Shown piece after piece: positions 35,874-43,919 of a DNA stretch of 64,000 nucleotides. Origin of the DNA: an uncultured Flavobacteriales bacterium (lineage in GTDB: Bacteria; Bacteroidota; Bacteroidia; Flavobacteriales; Crocinitomicaceae); the NCBI GenBank assembly GCA_946480085.1, contig CAMLHZ010000007.1, positions 1 through 64,000 of the forward strand, in the 5' to 3' direction. The number at the start of each line of letters is the position of its first letter. The stretch's first letter is position 1. The notes beneath the pieces were generated by a model that saw only the letters and a list, made by a program, of their open reading frames with translations, was not told where the DNA came from and did no database searches. The translations under genes were made by a program, and so were the position numbers.

Positions 35874-37187
35874 ATGAGCAATACAACAGAAAAATTAGCT
35901 TACAAAGTAAAAGACATTTCACTAGCTGAATGGGGACGTAAAGAAATCGTTCTTGCAGAAGCAGAAATGCCAGGATTAATGTCGTTACGTGAGGAGTACG
36001 GAGCAAGCAAGCCTTTGAAAGGTGCGCGTATTGCTGGTTGTCTTCACATGACTATTCAAACTGCCGTTTTGATTGAAACATTAGTTGAATTGGGTGCAGA
36101 AGTTACTTGGTCTTCATGTAACATTTTCTCTACGCAAGATCACGCTGCTGCTGCAATCGCTGCTGCTGGAATTCCAGTTTTTGCTTGGAAAGGTATGAAC
36201 GAAGAAGAGTTTGATTGGTGTATCGAGCAAACAATTTTCGCGTTCGAAGGTGGTCAACCGTTGAACATGATCTTGGATGATGGTGGTGACCTTACAAACA
36301 TGGTATTCGACCGTTTCCCTGAATTGACAGCAGGAATTAAAGGATTGTCTGAAGAAACTACAACAGGAGTTCTTCGTTTGTACGATCGTAAGAAAAACGG
36401 AACTTTGGTGATGCCTGCAATCAACGTAAATGATTCAGTTACTAAATCTAAGTTCGATAACAAGTACGGATGTAAAGAGTCATTAGTAGATTCTATTCGT
36501 CGTGCAACTGACGTAATGATGGCTGGAAAAGTAGCTGTTGTTTGTGGTTACGGAGACGTTGGTAAAGGTTCTGCTGCTTCATTGCGTGGAGCTGGAGCTC
36601 GTGTAATTGTTACTGAGATCGATCCAATTTGTGCGTTGCAAGCTGCAATGGACGGATTTGAAGTGAAAAAATTAGACAACTGTGTTAACCGTGCTGATAT
36701 CATCGTTACTACAACTGGTAACAAAGACATCATTGTTGGTCGTCACTTCGAGAACATGAAAGACAAAGCTATCGTTTGTAACATCGGTCACTTCGATAAC
36801 GAAATCGATATGGCTTGGTTGAATAAAAACCACGGAGCAACAAAAAATACAGTGAAGCCGCAAGTAGACGTTTACACCATTAACGGAAACGATGTGATCA
36901 TCTTGGCTGAAGGACGTTTGGTTAACCTTGGTTGTGCAACTGGACACCCATCTTTCGTAATGTCTAACTCATTTACAAACCAAACATTGGCTCAAATCGA
37001 GTTGTGGGAAAACCACGCTAACTACGATAACGATGTGTACGTTCTTCCAAAACACTTGGATGAGAAAGTAGCTCGTTTGCACTTGGCTAAAATTGGTGTT
37101 GAACTAGATGTTTTAACAGAAGATCAAGCAGCTTACATCAACGTAACAGTTCAAGGTCCTTACAAATCGGATGCTTACCGTTACTAA
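35874..37187 (+). CDS. ahcY: Adenosylhomocysteinase
   Basis: Hydrolyses S-adenosylhomocysteine to adenosine and homocysteine, removing the by-product of SAM-dependent methylation (437 aa, cytoplasmic, NAD-dependent). Visible blocks: [22 protein letters not shown] in the substrate domain, [27 protein letters not shown], and the NAD-binding [18 protein letters not shown], then [10 protein letters not shown], ending in the conserved SDAYRY. Very regular codon use suggests high expression. A terminator follows. Confidence 0.97.
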   Translation: MSNTTEKLAYKVKDISLAEWGRKEIVLAEAEMPGLMSLREEYGASKPLKGARIAGCLHMTIQTAVLIETLVELGAEVTWSSCNIFSTQDHAAAAIAAAGIPVFAWKGMNEEEFDWCIEQTIFAFEGGQPLNMILDDGGDLTNMVFDRFPELTAGIKGLSEETTTGVLRLYDRKKNGTLVMPAINVNDSVTKSKFDNKYGCKESLVDSIRRATDVMMAGKVAVVCGYGDVGKGSAASLRGAGARVIVTEIDPICALQAAMDGFEVKKLDNCVNRADIIVTTTGNKDIIVGRHFENMKDKAIVCNIGHFDNEIDMAWLNKNHGATKNTVKPQVDVYTINGNDVIILAEGRLVNLGCATGHPSFVMSNSFTNQTLAQIELWENHANYDNDVYVLPKHLDEKVARLHLAKIGVELDVLTEDQAAYINVTVQGPYKSDAYRY

Positions 37188-37214
37188 GAAATAAGTTTAA
37201 ATACATTTTTGAAG

Positions 37215-37243
37215 AAGGAATCTCGAAAGGGGTTCCTTTTTTT
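37215..37243 (+). terminator. Intrinsic terminator after ahcY
   Basis: AAGGAA (37215-37220) pairs with TTCCTT (37233-37238), extended by a T-G and a C-G pair, followed by a T run to 37243. Confidence 0.75.
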
Positions 37244-37254
37244 GTTTTTAAGAA

Positions 37255-37551
37255 TTAACTCAATTCCTCTAACTGACGAAATACCGGAATCAAGGCTTTC
37301 CCTTTTTCGGATAGATCATATTCTATATGCAAAGGCTTTTCTTTTACGATTCGTTTTTCCAAAATGCCTTGCTCGTCCATTTCTTTTAAGGCAACAGCAA
37401 TTGATTGTTTGTTTGATCCTTCAATTTGACGTAGCAATGCATTAAAACGTAAAGGTCCATCAAGCGCCAACTTGAAAATTTGAGGTTTCCATTTTCCCGA
37501 AAGCATCTTCAAAAGGCCTTCTGCGGGACAGTTATTTTCGTCTGTTTGCAT
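37255..37551 (-). CDS. HxlR-family winged-helix transcriptional regulator
   Basis: A 98-aa MarR-like winged-helix regulator of the HxlR family: Cys-containing start (MQTDENNCPAEGLLKMLSGKWKPQIF), then LRFNALLRQIEGSNKQSIAVALKEMDEQGILEK and the wing RIVKEKPLHIEYDLSEKG. The single Cys8 before the helix-turn-helix is in the place where redox-sensing HxlR members keep their reactive cysteine. It is divergent from the DsbA-like gene, which may be its target. ATG 37551 is preferred over upstream codons that lack family similarity. Confidence 0.87.
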   Translation of the reverse strand: MQTDENNCPAEGLLKMLSGKWKPQIFKLALDGPLRFNALLRQIEGSNKQSIAVALKEMDEQGILEKRIVKEKPLHIEYDLSEKGKALIPVFRQLEELS

Positions 37552-37646
37552 TTTTTTGATAGTCACGTTTTTCTGACTAATTGACAATGGAATGAATAAA
37601 TCTGAACTTTGTATCGAAGTTACGTAATTCAACAACAAAACAGAAA

Positions 37647-38636
37647 ATGAACATTCAATTCATTGGTTTAATTATTCTGCTCGCATTTTCGACATGCAGA
37701 GCACAAAACACAAATACTATGAACAACGATAAAAATCCATTGCTTTGTGATCCGAAAACGGGTGTTTGCGAAATTCCAGGAGTGGGAAACAACTCACAAA
37801 TTGATAGCGTTAAATCCGAAAATAAACCAGTTAAGATCATTTATTTCACTGACCCAATTTGCTCTTCATGCTGGGGAATTGAACCGCAACTTCGTCGTTT
37901 AAAATTGGAATACGGTAAAGAAATTGAATTGGAATACCGCATGGGCGGTTTACTTCCGGATTGGAGTTACAATAGTGGAGGAATCAGTAAACCTTCTGAC
38001 GTTGCTCATCATTGGGATGAAGTAAGTGAATACTATCAAATGCCGATTGATGGTGACGTTTGGTTGGAAGATCCGTTAAACTCTTCTTATCCGCCGTCTA
38101 TTGCTTTTAAAGCTGCACAATTGCAAAATGCCCAGAAAGCGGTAGAGTTTATGCGAGTGCTTCGTGAAATGGTTTTTCTGAAGAAATTGAATATCACGAA
38201 ATGGGAAAATATTGAATCGGCTGCTAAAGAAGTCGGTTTAGATCCTACTCAGTTAAAGACTGATTACGATGGAAGGGCAAAGAAACTTTTCGATGAAGAT
38301 TTGAAATTGTGTAAGCAAATGGGTGTTCGCGGTTTTCCAACTCTGTTTATTGCTGATAGTTCAGGAAATTCAAAAACGGTTTACGGATTCAATAAGTATT
38401 CTACGTTCGAAACTGAGATCAAAAAAATCTATCCGTCCATTCAAAAAACACAGTATGCGAAAGATTGGAAAAGCATTTTTTCTGTCTATCCAAAATTAAC
38501 TTTAAAAGAATTCGCTGAATTGTGCGACAAGTCGATTACGGAGAGCGAAAAAGAGCTGAATTTACTCGTTGAACAAAAGGAACTGACAAGATTGGACACT
38601 AAGAATGGTAGTTTGTGGATTCTTATCAAGAACTAA
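37647..38636 (+). CDS. DsbA-family (FrnE/YjbH-like) thioredoxin-fold protein
   Basis: A thioredoxin-fold protein with the active site DPICSSCWGIEP (Cys72, Cys75) and cis-Pro in MGVRGFPTLFI. The long insertion between them and the C-terminal extension (residues about 275-329) resemble the FrnE/YjbH group, whose members act as ClpXP adaptors or polyketide-associated oxidoreductases. From ATG 37647 the protein (329 aa) begins with a hydrophobic export signal ending STCRAQ; from the internal ATG 37719 it would be cytoplasmic. Which is used is unclear, and both are possible. It is divergent from hxlR and overlaps the convergent lipoprotein gene by 4 bp. Confidence 0.8.
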   Translation: MNIQFIGLIILLAFSTCRAQNTNTMNNDKNPLLCDPKTGVCEIPGVGNNSQIDSVKSENKPVKIIYFTDPICSSCWGIEPQLRRLKLEYGKEIELEYRMGGLLPDWSYNSGGISKPSDVAHHWDEVSEYYQMPIDGDVWLEDPLNSSYPPSIAFKAAQLQNAQKAVEFMRVLREMVFLKKLNITKWENIESAAKEVGLDPTQLKTDYDGRAKKLFDEDLKLCKQMGVRGFPTLFIADSSGNSKTVYGFNKYSTFETEIKKIYPSIQKTQYAKDWKSIFSVYPKLTLKEFAELCDKSITESEKELNLLVEQKELTRLDTKNGSLWILIKN

Positions 38637-39061
38637 TTCGAAATTCTCAGAATATTTCCGCCATTCCATTCCACTAAATATCCGCGCAGTCCCCAGTCGG
38701 AATTTTGGATTGGGGAACCGTCATACATAGAGAATTGTGCGTCAGAGCATGGATCGTCTAATTGTAGAAAGTTGTCGGGATTTGTTGTTAACCCACTTTC
38801 GCAAACCCCTTTCGGATCTTCAGGGCTCATGCGTTCCCAGGCAACAAACTGATCATATGATCTTCTGTAAACCACAATTCCCTTTATTCCACCGTTTACA
38901 TAACACCAGCCTCCAACACCATTAAGCTCAGAATAGGAAGGAAGTGTCATGTCGATCTGGAAGTCGAACGCAACACTTGGTACCGGATGTTCGCGGTGCT
39001 TTTTACATGCTCCTAAAAGTAGAACGATGAATAAAAAAAAGTGTAACTTCACAAAACGCAT
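38633..39061 (-). CDS. Lipoprotein with a Rieske-like fold lacking the iron-sulfur ligands
   Basis: A 142-aa lipoprotein (signal ending LLLGAC, Cys19). The remainder follows the pattern of Bacteroidota Rieske-fold lipoproteins: GIVVYRRSYDQFVAWERM, a Cys-bearing loop, DDPCSDAQFSMYDGSPI, and a final LRGYLVEWNGGNILRISN. The CxH...CxxH cluster ligands are not present, so it should not hold a 2Fe-2S centre. The fold assignment is from pattern memory. Its start codon is only 18 bp from that of the divergent Lys-rich protein, so its promoter must overlap that gene. Confidence 0.65.
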   Translation of the reverse strand: MRFVKLHFFLFIVLLLGACKKHREHPVPSVAFDFQIDMTLPSYSELNGVGGWCYVNGGIKGIVVYRRSYDQFVAWERMSPEDPKGVCESGLTTNPDNFLQLDDPCSDAQFSMYDGSPIQNSDWGLRGYLVEWNGGNILRISN

Positions 39062-39079
39062 GGCGTTGATTTAATTTGC

Positions 39080-39385
39080 ATGAAGATAAGAACGTTTTTT
39101 CAGTTGTTTCTATTGTTGTTGGCATTAAATTTTGCTCCAACTTCTGCTTCTGCACAGGAAGGATCTGTTGCAAAGGCTGAAAAAGAGATTGCAAAGAAGC
39201 GAAAGAAGCAAGCTAAAGCCACCAAGAAAGCTCAAAAAAAGGCGAAAAAAGCTTTCTGGAAATTGCAGACGAAAGAGGCTAAAAAGCGTATCAAGAAAAG
39301 CAATAAGAAGGCTAAGAAAGCTGCAAGAAGAGCGAAGAAAGCTGGTGAATACAAATGGGAAGACCAAGAGCATTCGCATGAGTAG
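39080..39385 (+). CDS. Secreted lysine/alanine-rich histone-like protein
   Basis: A 101-aa protein with a clear signal peptide (about 1-25, ending SASAQ) followed by a highly basic Lys/Ala-rich helix-forming region (KKRKKQAKATKKAQKKAK ... KKAARRAKKAGEYKWED). The mature protein resembles histone H1 tails or nucleic-acid-condensing peptides but would be exported. It could bind extracellular DNA, acidic polysaccharide or the outer membrane. It starts two bases after a near-match -7 element (TTAATTTG, 39071-39078), so its message is nearly leaderless. The low-complexity composition also makes other frames open, but only this one has a signal peptide. Confidence 0.7.
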   Translation: MKIRTFFQLFLLLLALNFAPTSASAQEGSVAKAEKEIAKKRKKQAKATKKAQKKAKKAFWKLQTKEAKKRIKKSNKKAKKAARRAKKAGEYKWEDQEHSHE

Positions 39386-39490
39386 ATAGAATTGTGAATC
39401 TGGATTTTGAGATCGTAGACCTTCCGAACCCAAATTCGTCAATTATGAATGTCTAGTTTCCAGTTTCTCGAAATCTAGTCTCAGTACATT

Positions 39491-40516
39491 CTACAACCTC
39501 GTTCTCACCAGATCCTCTAAACAATCAATAAATCTTGGGTGATCATTTGAACTTGGGACCAATTGCACTTTTTCACCACCGTTCGCTTCAAAGATTTCCT
39601 GATATTCCTCACCAATTTCAATAAGCGTTTCCAAACAATCGGCTACGAAAGCGGGTGAAAATGCAAGGACACGTTTGTTACCTTCTTTCCCCCATTGCTC
39701 AATTACTTTATCCGAAAACGGTTGAATCCATTTTTCATCCAATCGTGATTGAAAACTCACCATTAATTTCTCCTCCGGAATCCCTAGTTTTGAAGCAATT
39801 GCTCGTGTAGTAGCATAACTTGTTGCCTTGTAGCAATACTTATTGTCGTCAGAAATTTCTGTCTCACAGTCATGACCATCACAAAGCCCATCGTTATATA
39901 CTTTGTCAATCTGACGAATAGGTAAACCGTGATAAGAGAACATCACCTTGTCGTATGATTCAATATCAAATTCCTTTGCTCTTTCTACGATTGAGTCGAT
40001 ATATCCTTCGTGATCGAAGAATTGAGAAATAATTTTGATTTCAGGAATTACCCACCATTTTTTGATAATGTCCATTGCTTTGTCAATCGCTGAACCTGTT
40101 GAAGCGCTTGCATATTGAGGGAATAATGGAATGATGATGATTTGATCGTAATTCGCTTTATGCATGCGCTCTAAAACCGAATCCATAGAAGGATTTTGGT
40201 AACGCATTGCCATTTCTACAGTCACGTTTTCTGATCCAAAACGCTCTTGTACCAAACGTTTTACAGATTCTGTATGTGTAAGTAGTGGAGATTTTCCATT
40301 CCCCAAATCCCAGAGTTCTTTGTAGATTTTTGCTGATTTCGGTGTTCTGAATGGAACGATGATTCCACGTACTAACAACAATCGAGAGAAGTACGGAATA
40401 TCAATAACACGTTCATCCATCAAGAATTGCTTTAAATACTTTCTTACATCGCTCGTGCTTGGACTATCTGGTGTACCAAGTTGAATCAGTAGAACTCCTG
40501 TTTTCTTTGTTGTCAT
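39491..40516 (-). CDS. hemH: Ferrochelatase
   Basis: Inserts ferrous iron into protoporphyrin IX, the last step of protoheme synthesis (341 aa, cytoplasmic). Hallmarks: VLLIQLGTPDSPS at the start, the catalytic His in MFSYHGLPIRQID, a Cys-containing segment (GLCDGHDCE...YCYKA) that may bind an iron-sulfur cluster or be a remnant of one, SFQSRLDEKWIQP, and the acidic SPAFVADCLETLIEIGEEY. No other heme gene is adjacent. Confidence 0.95.
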   Translation of the reverse strand: MTTKKTGVLLIQLGTPDSPSTSDVRKYLKQFLMDERVIDIPYFSRLLLVRGIIVPFRTPKSAKIYKELWDLGNGKSPLLTHTESVKRLVQERFGSENVTVEMAMRYQNPSMDSVLERMHKANYDQIIIIPLFPQYASASTGSAIDKAMDIIKKWWVIPEIKIISQFFDHEGYIDSIVERAKEFDIESYDKVMFSYHGLPIRQIDKVYNDGLCDGHDCETEISDDNKYCYKATSYATTRAIASKLGIPEEKLMVSFQSRLDEKWIQPFSDKVIEQWGKEGNKRVLAFSPAFVADCLETLIEIGEEYQEIFEANGGEKVQLVPSSNDHPRFIDCLEDLVRTRL

Positions 40517-40560
40517 TGAATTGTAATTTCTGTCAAAATTGATTGTAGTTAATACGTATA

Positions 40561-40588
40561 AAAAAGGCCCTGAGATTTCAGAGCCTAA
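40561..40588 (-). terminator. Intrinsic terminator after lpdA (minus strand)
   Basis: On the minus strand AGGCTCTGA pairs with TCAGGGCCT (one mismatch) and is followed by a run of six T (40561-40566 complement), 9 bases after the lpdA stop. Confidence 0.75.
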
Positions 40589-40596
40589 AAATAATA

Positions 40597-42000
40597 TTAC
40601 GTGTGAAGTGCTCGATTGTCTGTAGCTGCCAGTGCGGCTTCTTTTATTGCTTCAGAGAATGTAGGATGACCGTGACAAATTCTTGAAATGTCTTCTGCAG
40701 ATGCGCGATATTCCATTGCTGTTACAGCTTCCATAATTAGATCGGCAGCACGAGCAGCGATCATGTGAACTCCTAATACTTCATCTGTTTTTGCATCAGC
40801 AAGAATCTTAACAAACCCTGATAAATCCATAGAAGCACGAGCTCTTCCCAAAGCTTTCATTGGGAAAGAACCACTTTTGTATTCAACTCCAGCAGCTTTT
40901 AATTCTTCTTCTGTTTTACCAACTGAAGCGATTTCTGGCCAAGTGTAAACTACACCAGGAATCAAGTTGTAGTTGATATGAGGTTTTTGTCCAGCCAATT
41001 GCTCTGCAACGGCAACACCTTCTTCTTCTGCTTTATGTGCAAGCATTGCTCCGCGAACAACGTCACCAATTGCATAGATATTTGGAACGGAAGTTTGTAA
41101 ATGATCGTTTACATCAACCTGCCCACGATTATTAGCGGTCAAACCTGCGTTTTCCAATGCCAAACCGTCTGTATATGCTTTACGACCAACTGCTACTAAA
41201 GCATAATCAGCTTCAAGAACCACTTCTTCATTCTTCTTATTCAATGCAGTCAGTTTTACACCTTTTCCAGTGTTCTCTACTTTTTGAACTTTATGCTCCA
41301 AATGGAATTTGAATCCTTCTTTCTTTAAGATTTTCGTCAATTCTTTTCCAAGCGACAAATCCATAGTAGGAAGAATGGCAGGTGCAAATTCTACTACCTC
41401 AACTTCAGTTCCTAAGCGAGCGTAAACAGAACCCAATTCCAGTCCAATAACTCCACCACCGATAACGATTAGTTTCTTTGGAATTTCTTTCATTTTCAAC
41501 GCTTCGGTAGAAGTGATGATGCGGTCTTTATCCGGCTCCATTCCGGGAAAGAAATTTGGTTTCGATCCTGTAGCGATGATGGTGTTTTTAGCAGAGATGG
41601 TTGTGCTGTTTCCTTCACCATCTTTGATTGCAATGTTCGTTTTGTCTACAAATGAACCTACACCTTGATAAACAGTGATCTTATTCTTGTCCATCAGGAA
41701 CTTAATCCCATTACACGTTTGTGTAACTACATCTTCTTTACGCGCAATCATGGTTGCCAAGTCAGCCTCCAGATTTTCAACTTTGATCCCGTGAGCGGCA
41801 AAGTTGTGTTTCGCGTTAAAGAAATGTTCAGATGAATCAAGAAGTGCTTTTGACGGAATACATCCGACATTCAGACAAGTACCACCCAAAGTTGGATACT
41901 TTTCAATCAAAGCGGTTTTTAATCCTAGCTGTGCACAACGAATTGCGGCAACATATCCACCAGGTCCAGATCCAATAACTGCTACATCAAACGAGCTCAT
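40597..42000 (-). CDS. lpdA: Dihydrolipoyl dehydrogenase
   Basis: E3 component of pyruvate and 2-oxoglutarate dehydrogenase complexes and of the glycine cleavage system (467 aa, FAD-dependent). FAD motif VIGSGPGGYVAAI, redox-active GGTCLNVGCIPSK (Cys42/Cys47), NAD motif VIGGGVIGLELGS, AIGDVVRGAMLAHKAEEEG, and the catalytic His-Glu near the C-terminus in CHGHPTFSEAIKEA. A near-match -7 element (TAACTTTA on the minus strand, 42023-42030) lies upstream. lipA, 6 kb away, makes the lipoyl group it acts on. Confidence 0.97.
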   Translation of the reverse strand: MSSFDVAVIGSGPGGYVAAIRCAQLGLKTALIEKYPTLGGTCLNVGCIPSKALLDSSEHFFNAKHNFAAHGIKVENLEADLATMIARKEDVVTQTCNGIKFLMDKNKITVYQGVGSFVDKTNIAIKDGEGNSTTISAKNTIIATGSKPNFFPGMEPDKDRIITSTEALKMKEIPKKLIVIGGGVIGLELGSVYARLGTEVEVVEFAPAILPTMDLSLGKELTKILKKEGFKFHLEHKVQKVENTGKGVKLTALNKKNEEVVLEADYALVAVGRKAYTDGLALENAGLTANNRGQVDVNDHLQTSVPNIYAIGDVVRGAMLAHKAEEEGVAVAEQLAGQKPHINYNLIPGVVYTWPEIASVGKTEEELKAAGVEYKSGSFPMKALGRARASMDLSGFVKILADAKTDEVLGVHMIAARAADLIMEAVTAMEYRASAEDISRICHGHPTFSEAIKEAALAATDNRALHT

Positions 42001-42196
42001 AATGTGTTTTTCAAATTCGTGATAAAGTTAGCTAATAAACACGAGTTCTAGATACCAAAATGGGGTTGATTTCAAGAAAATAATTGATTAAAATGAAAGT
42101 GTGAATTCGTAAGGAATTGTGAGGCAAAATAGTTCCGATACGAAAAAATGGAGTTTCTCGAGCGAATAGTGGGATCTGTAAAATTTGGATACTTTT

Positions 42197-42811
42197 TTAA
42201 GCGATGTATCCTGCTTTCGCTGCGCTTCTCACCATTCCTGCCAGGTTACGTACGCCCATTTTTCGAAAGATGTTCTTTCTATGGTTTTCAACCGTGGAAA
42301 CAGAAATGTTTAGTAAGTTGCTGATCTCCGAAGTTGTTTTTTCGTTGGCAATTAAGTCAACAATTTCAACTTCGCGAATTGATAAGTCATTCATTCCAAA
42401 GTCGGTGTAACGCGAAAATCTGAAACCGTAAGGTACAGGTTCTTTGGATGTTTGACATGATGTACGCATGATGACTTCCGGCAATTTGTCGAAATCGTAC
42501 TGAACCGTTACAATGGCTTGAATTGGTTCTGTCATTAAGCGTTCGATGAGTAAAGATTCTTTATCGACACCATAGATAAGAATAGGTATATTCTTATTTA
42601 TACTGCGAATAGAACTTATCCACTTAAATAAATGTGGCAGAAACTGTGGTATCCCGAGCACTATAATATCCGCTAAAAGCACGTCTTTTGGAATATCAAG
42701 TGATTCAAAGGCCCGGACACACTCCACATCAAAGTGGACTTCAGAACTCGTCAGGGTACAATGAATTCCCTGAAGAATCGCTGGATGTTGATCAATTACG
42801 AGCGTTTTCAT
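42197..42811 (-). CDS. LuxR/NarL-type regulator with a degenerate receiver domain
   Basis: A 204-aa regulator with an N-terminal receiver-like domain and a C-terminal LuxR helix-turn-helix (LSIREVEIVDLIANEKTTSEISNLLNISVSTVENHRKNIF, about 142-182). The receiver keeps the first acidic residue (Asp7) but the phosphoacceptor position is Gly53 (ADIIVLGIP instead of a DIVLLDxxMP type motif), and the conserved Lys is not obvious. It therefore probably does not take part in normal phosphotransfer. It has its own promoter and lies beside a LytTR regulator and two kinases. Confidence 0.87.
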   Translation of the reverse strand: MKTLVIDQHPAILQGIHCTLTSSEVHFDVECVRAFESLDIPKDVLLADIIVLGIPQFLPHLFKWISSIRSINKNIPILIYGVDKESLLIERLMTEPIQAIVTVQYDFDKLPEVIMRTSCQTSKEPVPYGFRFSRYTDFGMNDLSIREVEIVDLIANEKTTSEISNLLNISVSTVENHRKNIFRKMGVRNLAGMVRSAAKAGYIA

Positions 42812-42824
42812 GTGTGTAGTTTGG

Positions 42825-42832
42825 CAAATGTA
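42825..42832 (-). promoter_or_regulatory. -7 promoter element for the LuxR-type regulator
   Basis: The minus strand reads TACATTTG, an exact match, 13 bases before ATG 42811. Confidence 0.6.
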
Positions 42833-42916
42833 CTATTACTTAACAAATCTGATAAAACGATTTTGTTAATCAAAATAAAAGTGCTGAACTGCATACTTTT
42901 GGTGTGAATGACATAT

Positions 42917-43633
42917 TTATGTCGACGAATTGACCTTTTTTGAATACAATTTTTCTTTAAGCTCTGTGGAGTAAGTTCTTGAAACCGGAAGAATGCAATC
43001 GTTAATTCTGATTTCTCCACTTGAGAATTTTGATACTTTATTACTGTTCACTGCATACGAACGATGTATTCTGAAGAGACTGTCAATCTCCAAATCACTT
43101 AAAATGGCCTCAAGTGAATTTCGAACCAGAATTTTTCGGGATTCCAGATGGATTTCCACGTAATTACCTTCAGCCTTGAGGTAGAGCAGCTCGGAGATCT
43201 TAAATTGTTCCTTATCAATTCCGTTTTTAATGCTCACCAAATTCTCTTTGGTTTCTAGAAATCGCTGAACAACCATTCCAAGGTTCACCATTAGTTCATT
43301 GATTCGAATGGGCTTGGTGATGTATCCATCGGGTTTGGTTTTCAATATTTTTTCTGTTATTGCCAAATCAGAATGAGCTGTCACATACATGAATGGAATA
43401 TTGTGTTTGGTACGAACGATTTCAGCTAATTGTAATCCATCGAAATAACCTTCCATACGGATGTCCAGAAGAGCAATGTCTGGTTTCCAGTTATCCAAAA
43501 GTGTTTCCGCCTCCTTTTTTGAATGCGCTAATTCAATTTTGTTATAACCCAATTTTATGAGATGATCTTTTAGCGTTTCTGCAATAAGCACTTCGTCATC
43601 CACAATTAATATGCGAATATTAGTCAATTCCAT
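42917..43633 (-). CDS. LytTR-family response regulator
   Basis: A 238-aa two-component response regulator. The receiver domain (about 5-125) is intact: acidic pair Asp12/Asp13, phosphoacceptor Asp57 in IALLDIRMEG, and Lys107 in YITKPIR. The C-terminal LytTR DNA-binding domain (about 142-232) has LLYLKAEGNYVEIHLE and FRIHRSYAVNSNKV. It lies downstream of two TPR-histidine kinases on the same strand, separated by a terminator. The kinases have no receiver of their own, so they are the natural phosphodonors. ATG 43633 fits the family start. Confidence 0.92.
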   Translation of the reverse strand: MELTNIRILIVDDEVLIAETLKDHLIKLGYNKIELAHSKKEAETLLDNWKPDIALLDIRMEGYFDGLQLAEIVRTKHNIPFMYVTAHSDLAITEKILKTKPDGYITKPIRINELMVNLGMVVQRFLETKENLVSIKNGIDKEQFKISELLYLKAEGNYVEIHLESRKILVRNSLEAILSDLEIDSLFRIHRSYAVNSNKVSKFSSGEIRINDCILPVSRTYSTELKEKLYSKKVNSST

Positions 43634-43719
43634 TTTCAAGTTAGACAAAGAAAAGGAAAAACTATTTGGCTTAAGTTCAGACCAATGCATTTTTTTTAAC
43701 AATCGTAATTTTAGAGAAT

Positions 43720-43746
43720 AAAAAGGTCGTGCCGAAACACGACCTT
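43720..43746 (-). terminator. Intrinsic terminator after the proximal kinase gene (minus strand)
   Basis: AAGGTCGTG (43723-43731) pairs perfectly with CACGACCTT (43738-43746); on the minus strand the stem is followed by five T. It separates the kinase genes from the LytTR regulator. Confidence 0.8.
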
Positions 43747-43919
43747 GATCATAATGCTTGAAGTGTTTGCTACTAAATGGAATTTGACTTGTTAAGCATT
43801 ACTTTGGTATGAAAAAAACAGTGCTTACCAATAAATGGAAGACTAAGACAAGATTATGAAAACGTGAAATGGTAAAAAAATAAAAGTGACGAAGTGCAGG
43901 TTTTTAGTGATGAACTACA

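Noticed and set aside
39132..39389. Alternative frame of 85 codons within the Lys-rich gene
   Set aside because: The repetitive AAG/GAA composition keeps several frames open; only the frame from 39080 has a signal peptide and promoter-like spacing.
42001..42196. Possible small gene between the LuxR-type regulator and lpdA
   Set aside because: No frame with a plausible start and length on either strand; only a near-match lpdA promoter is seen.
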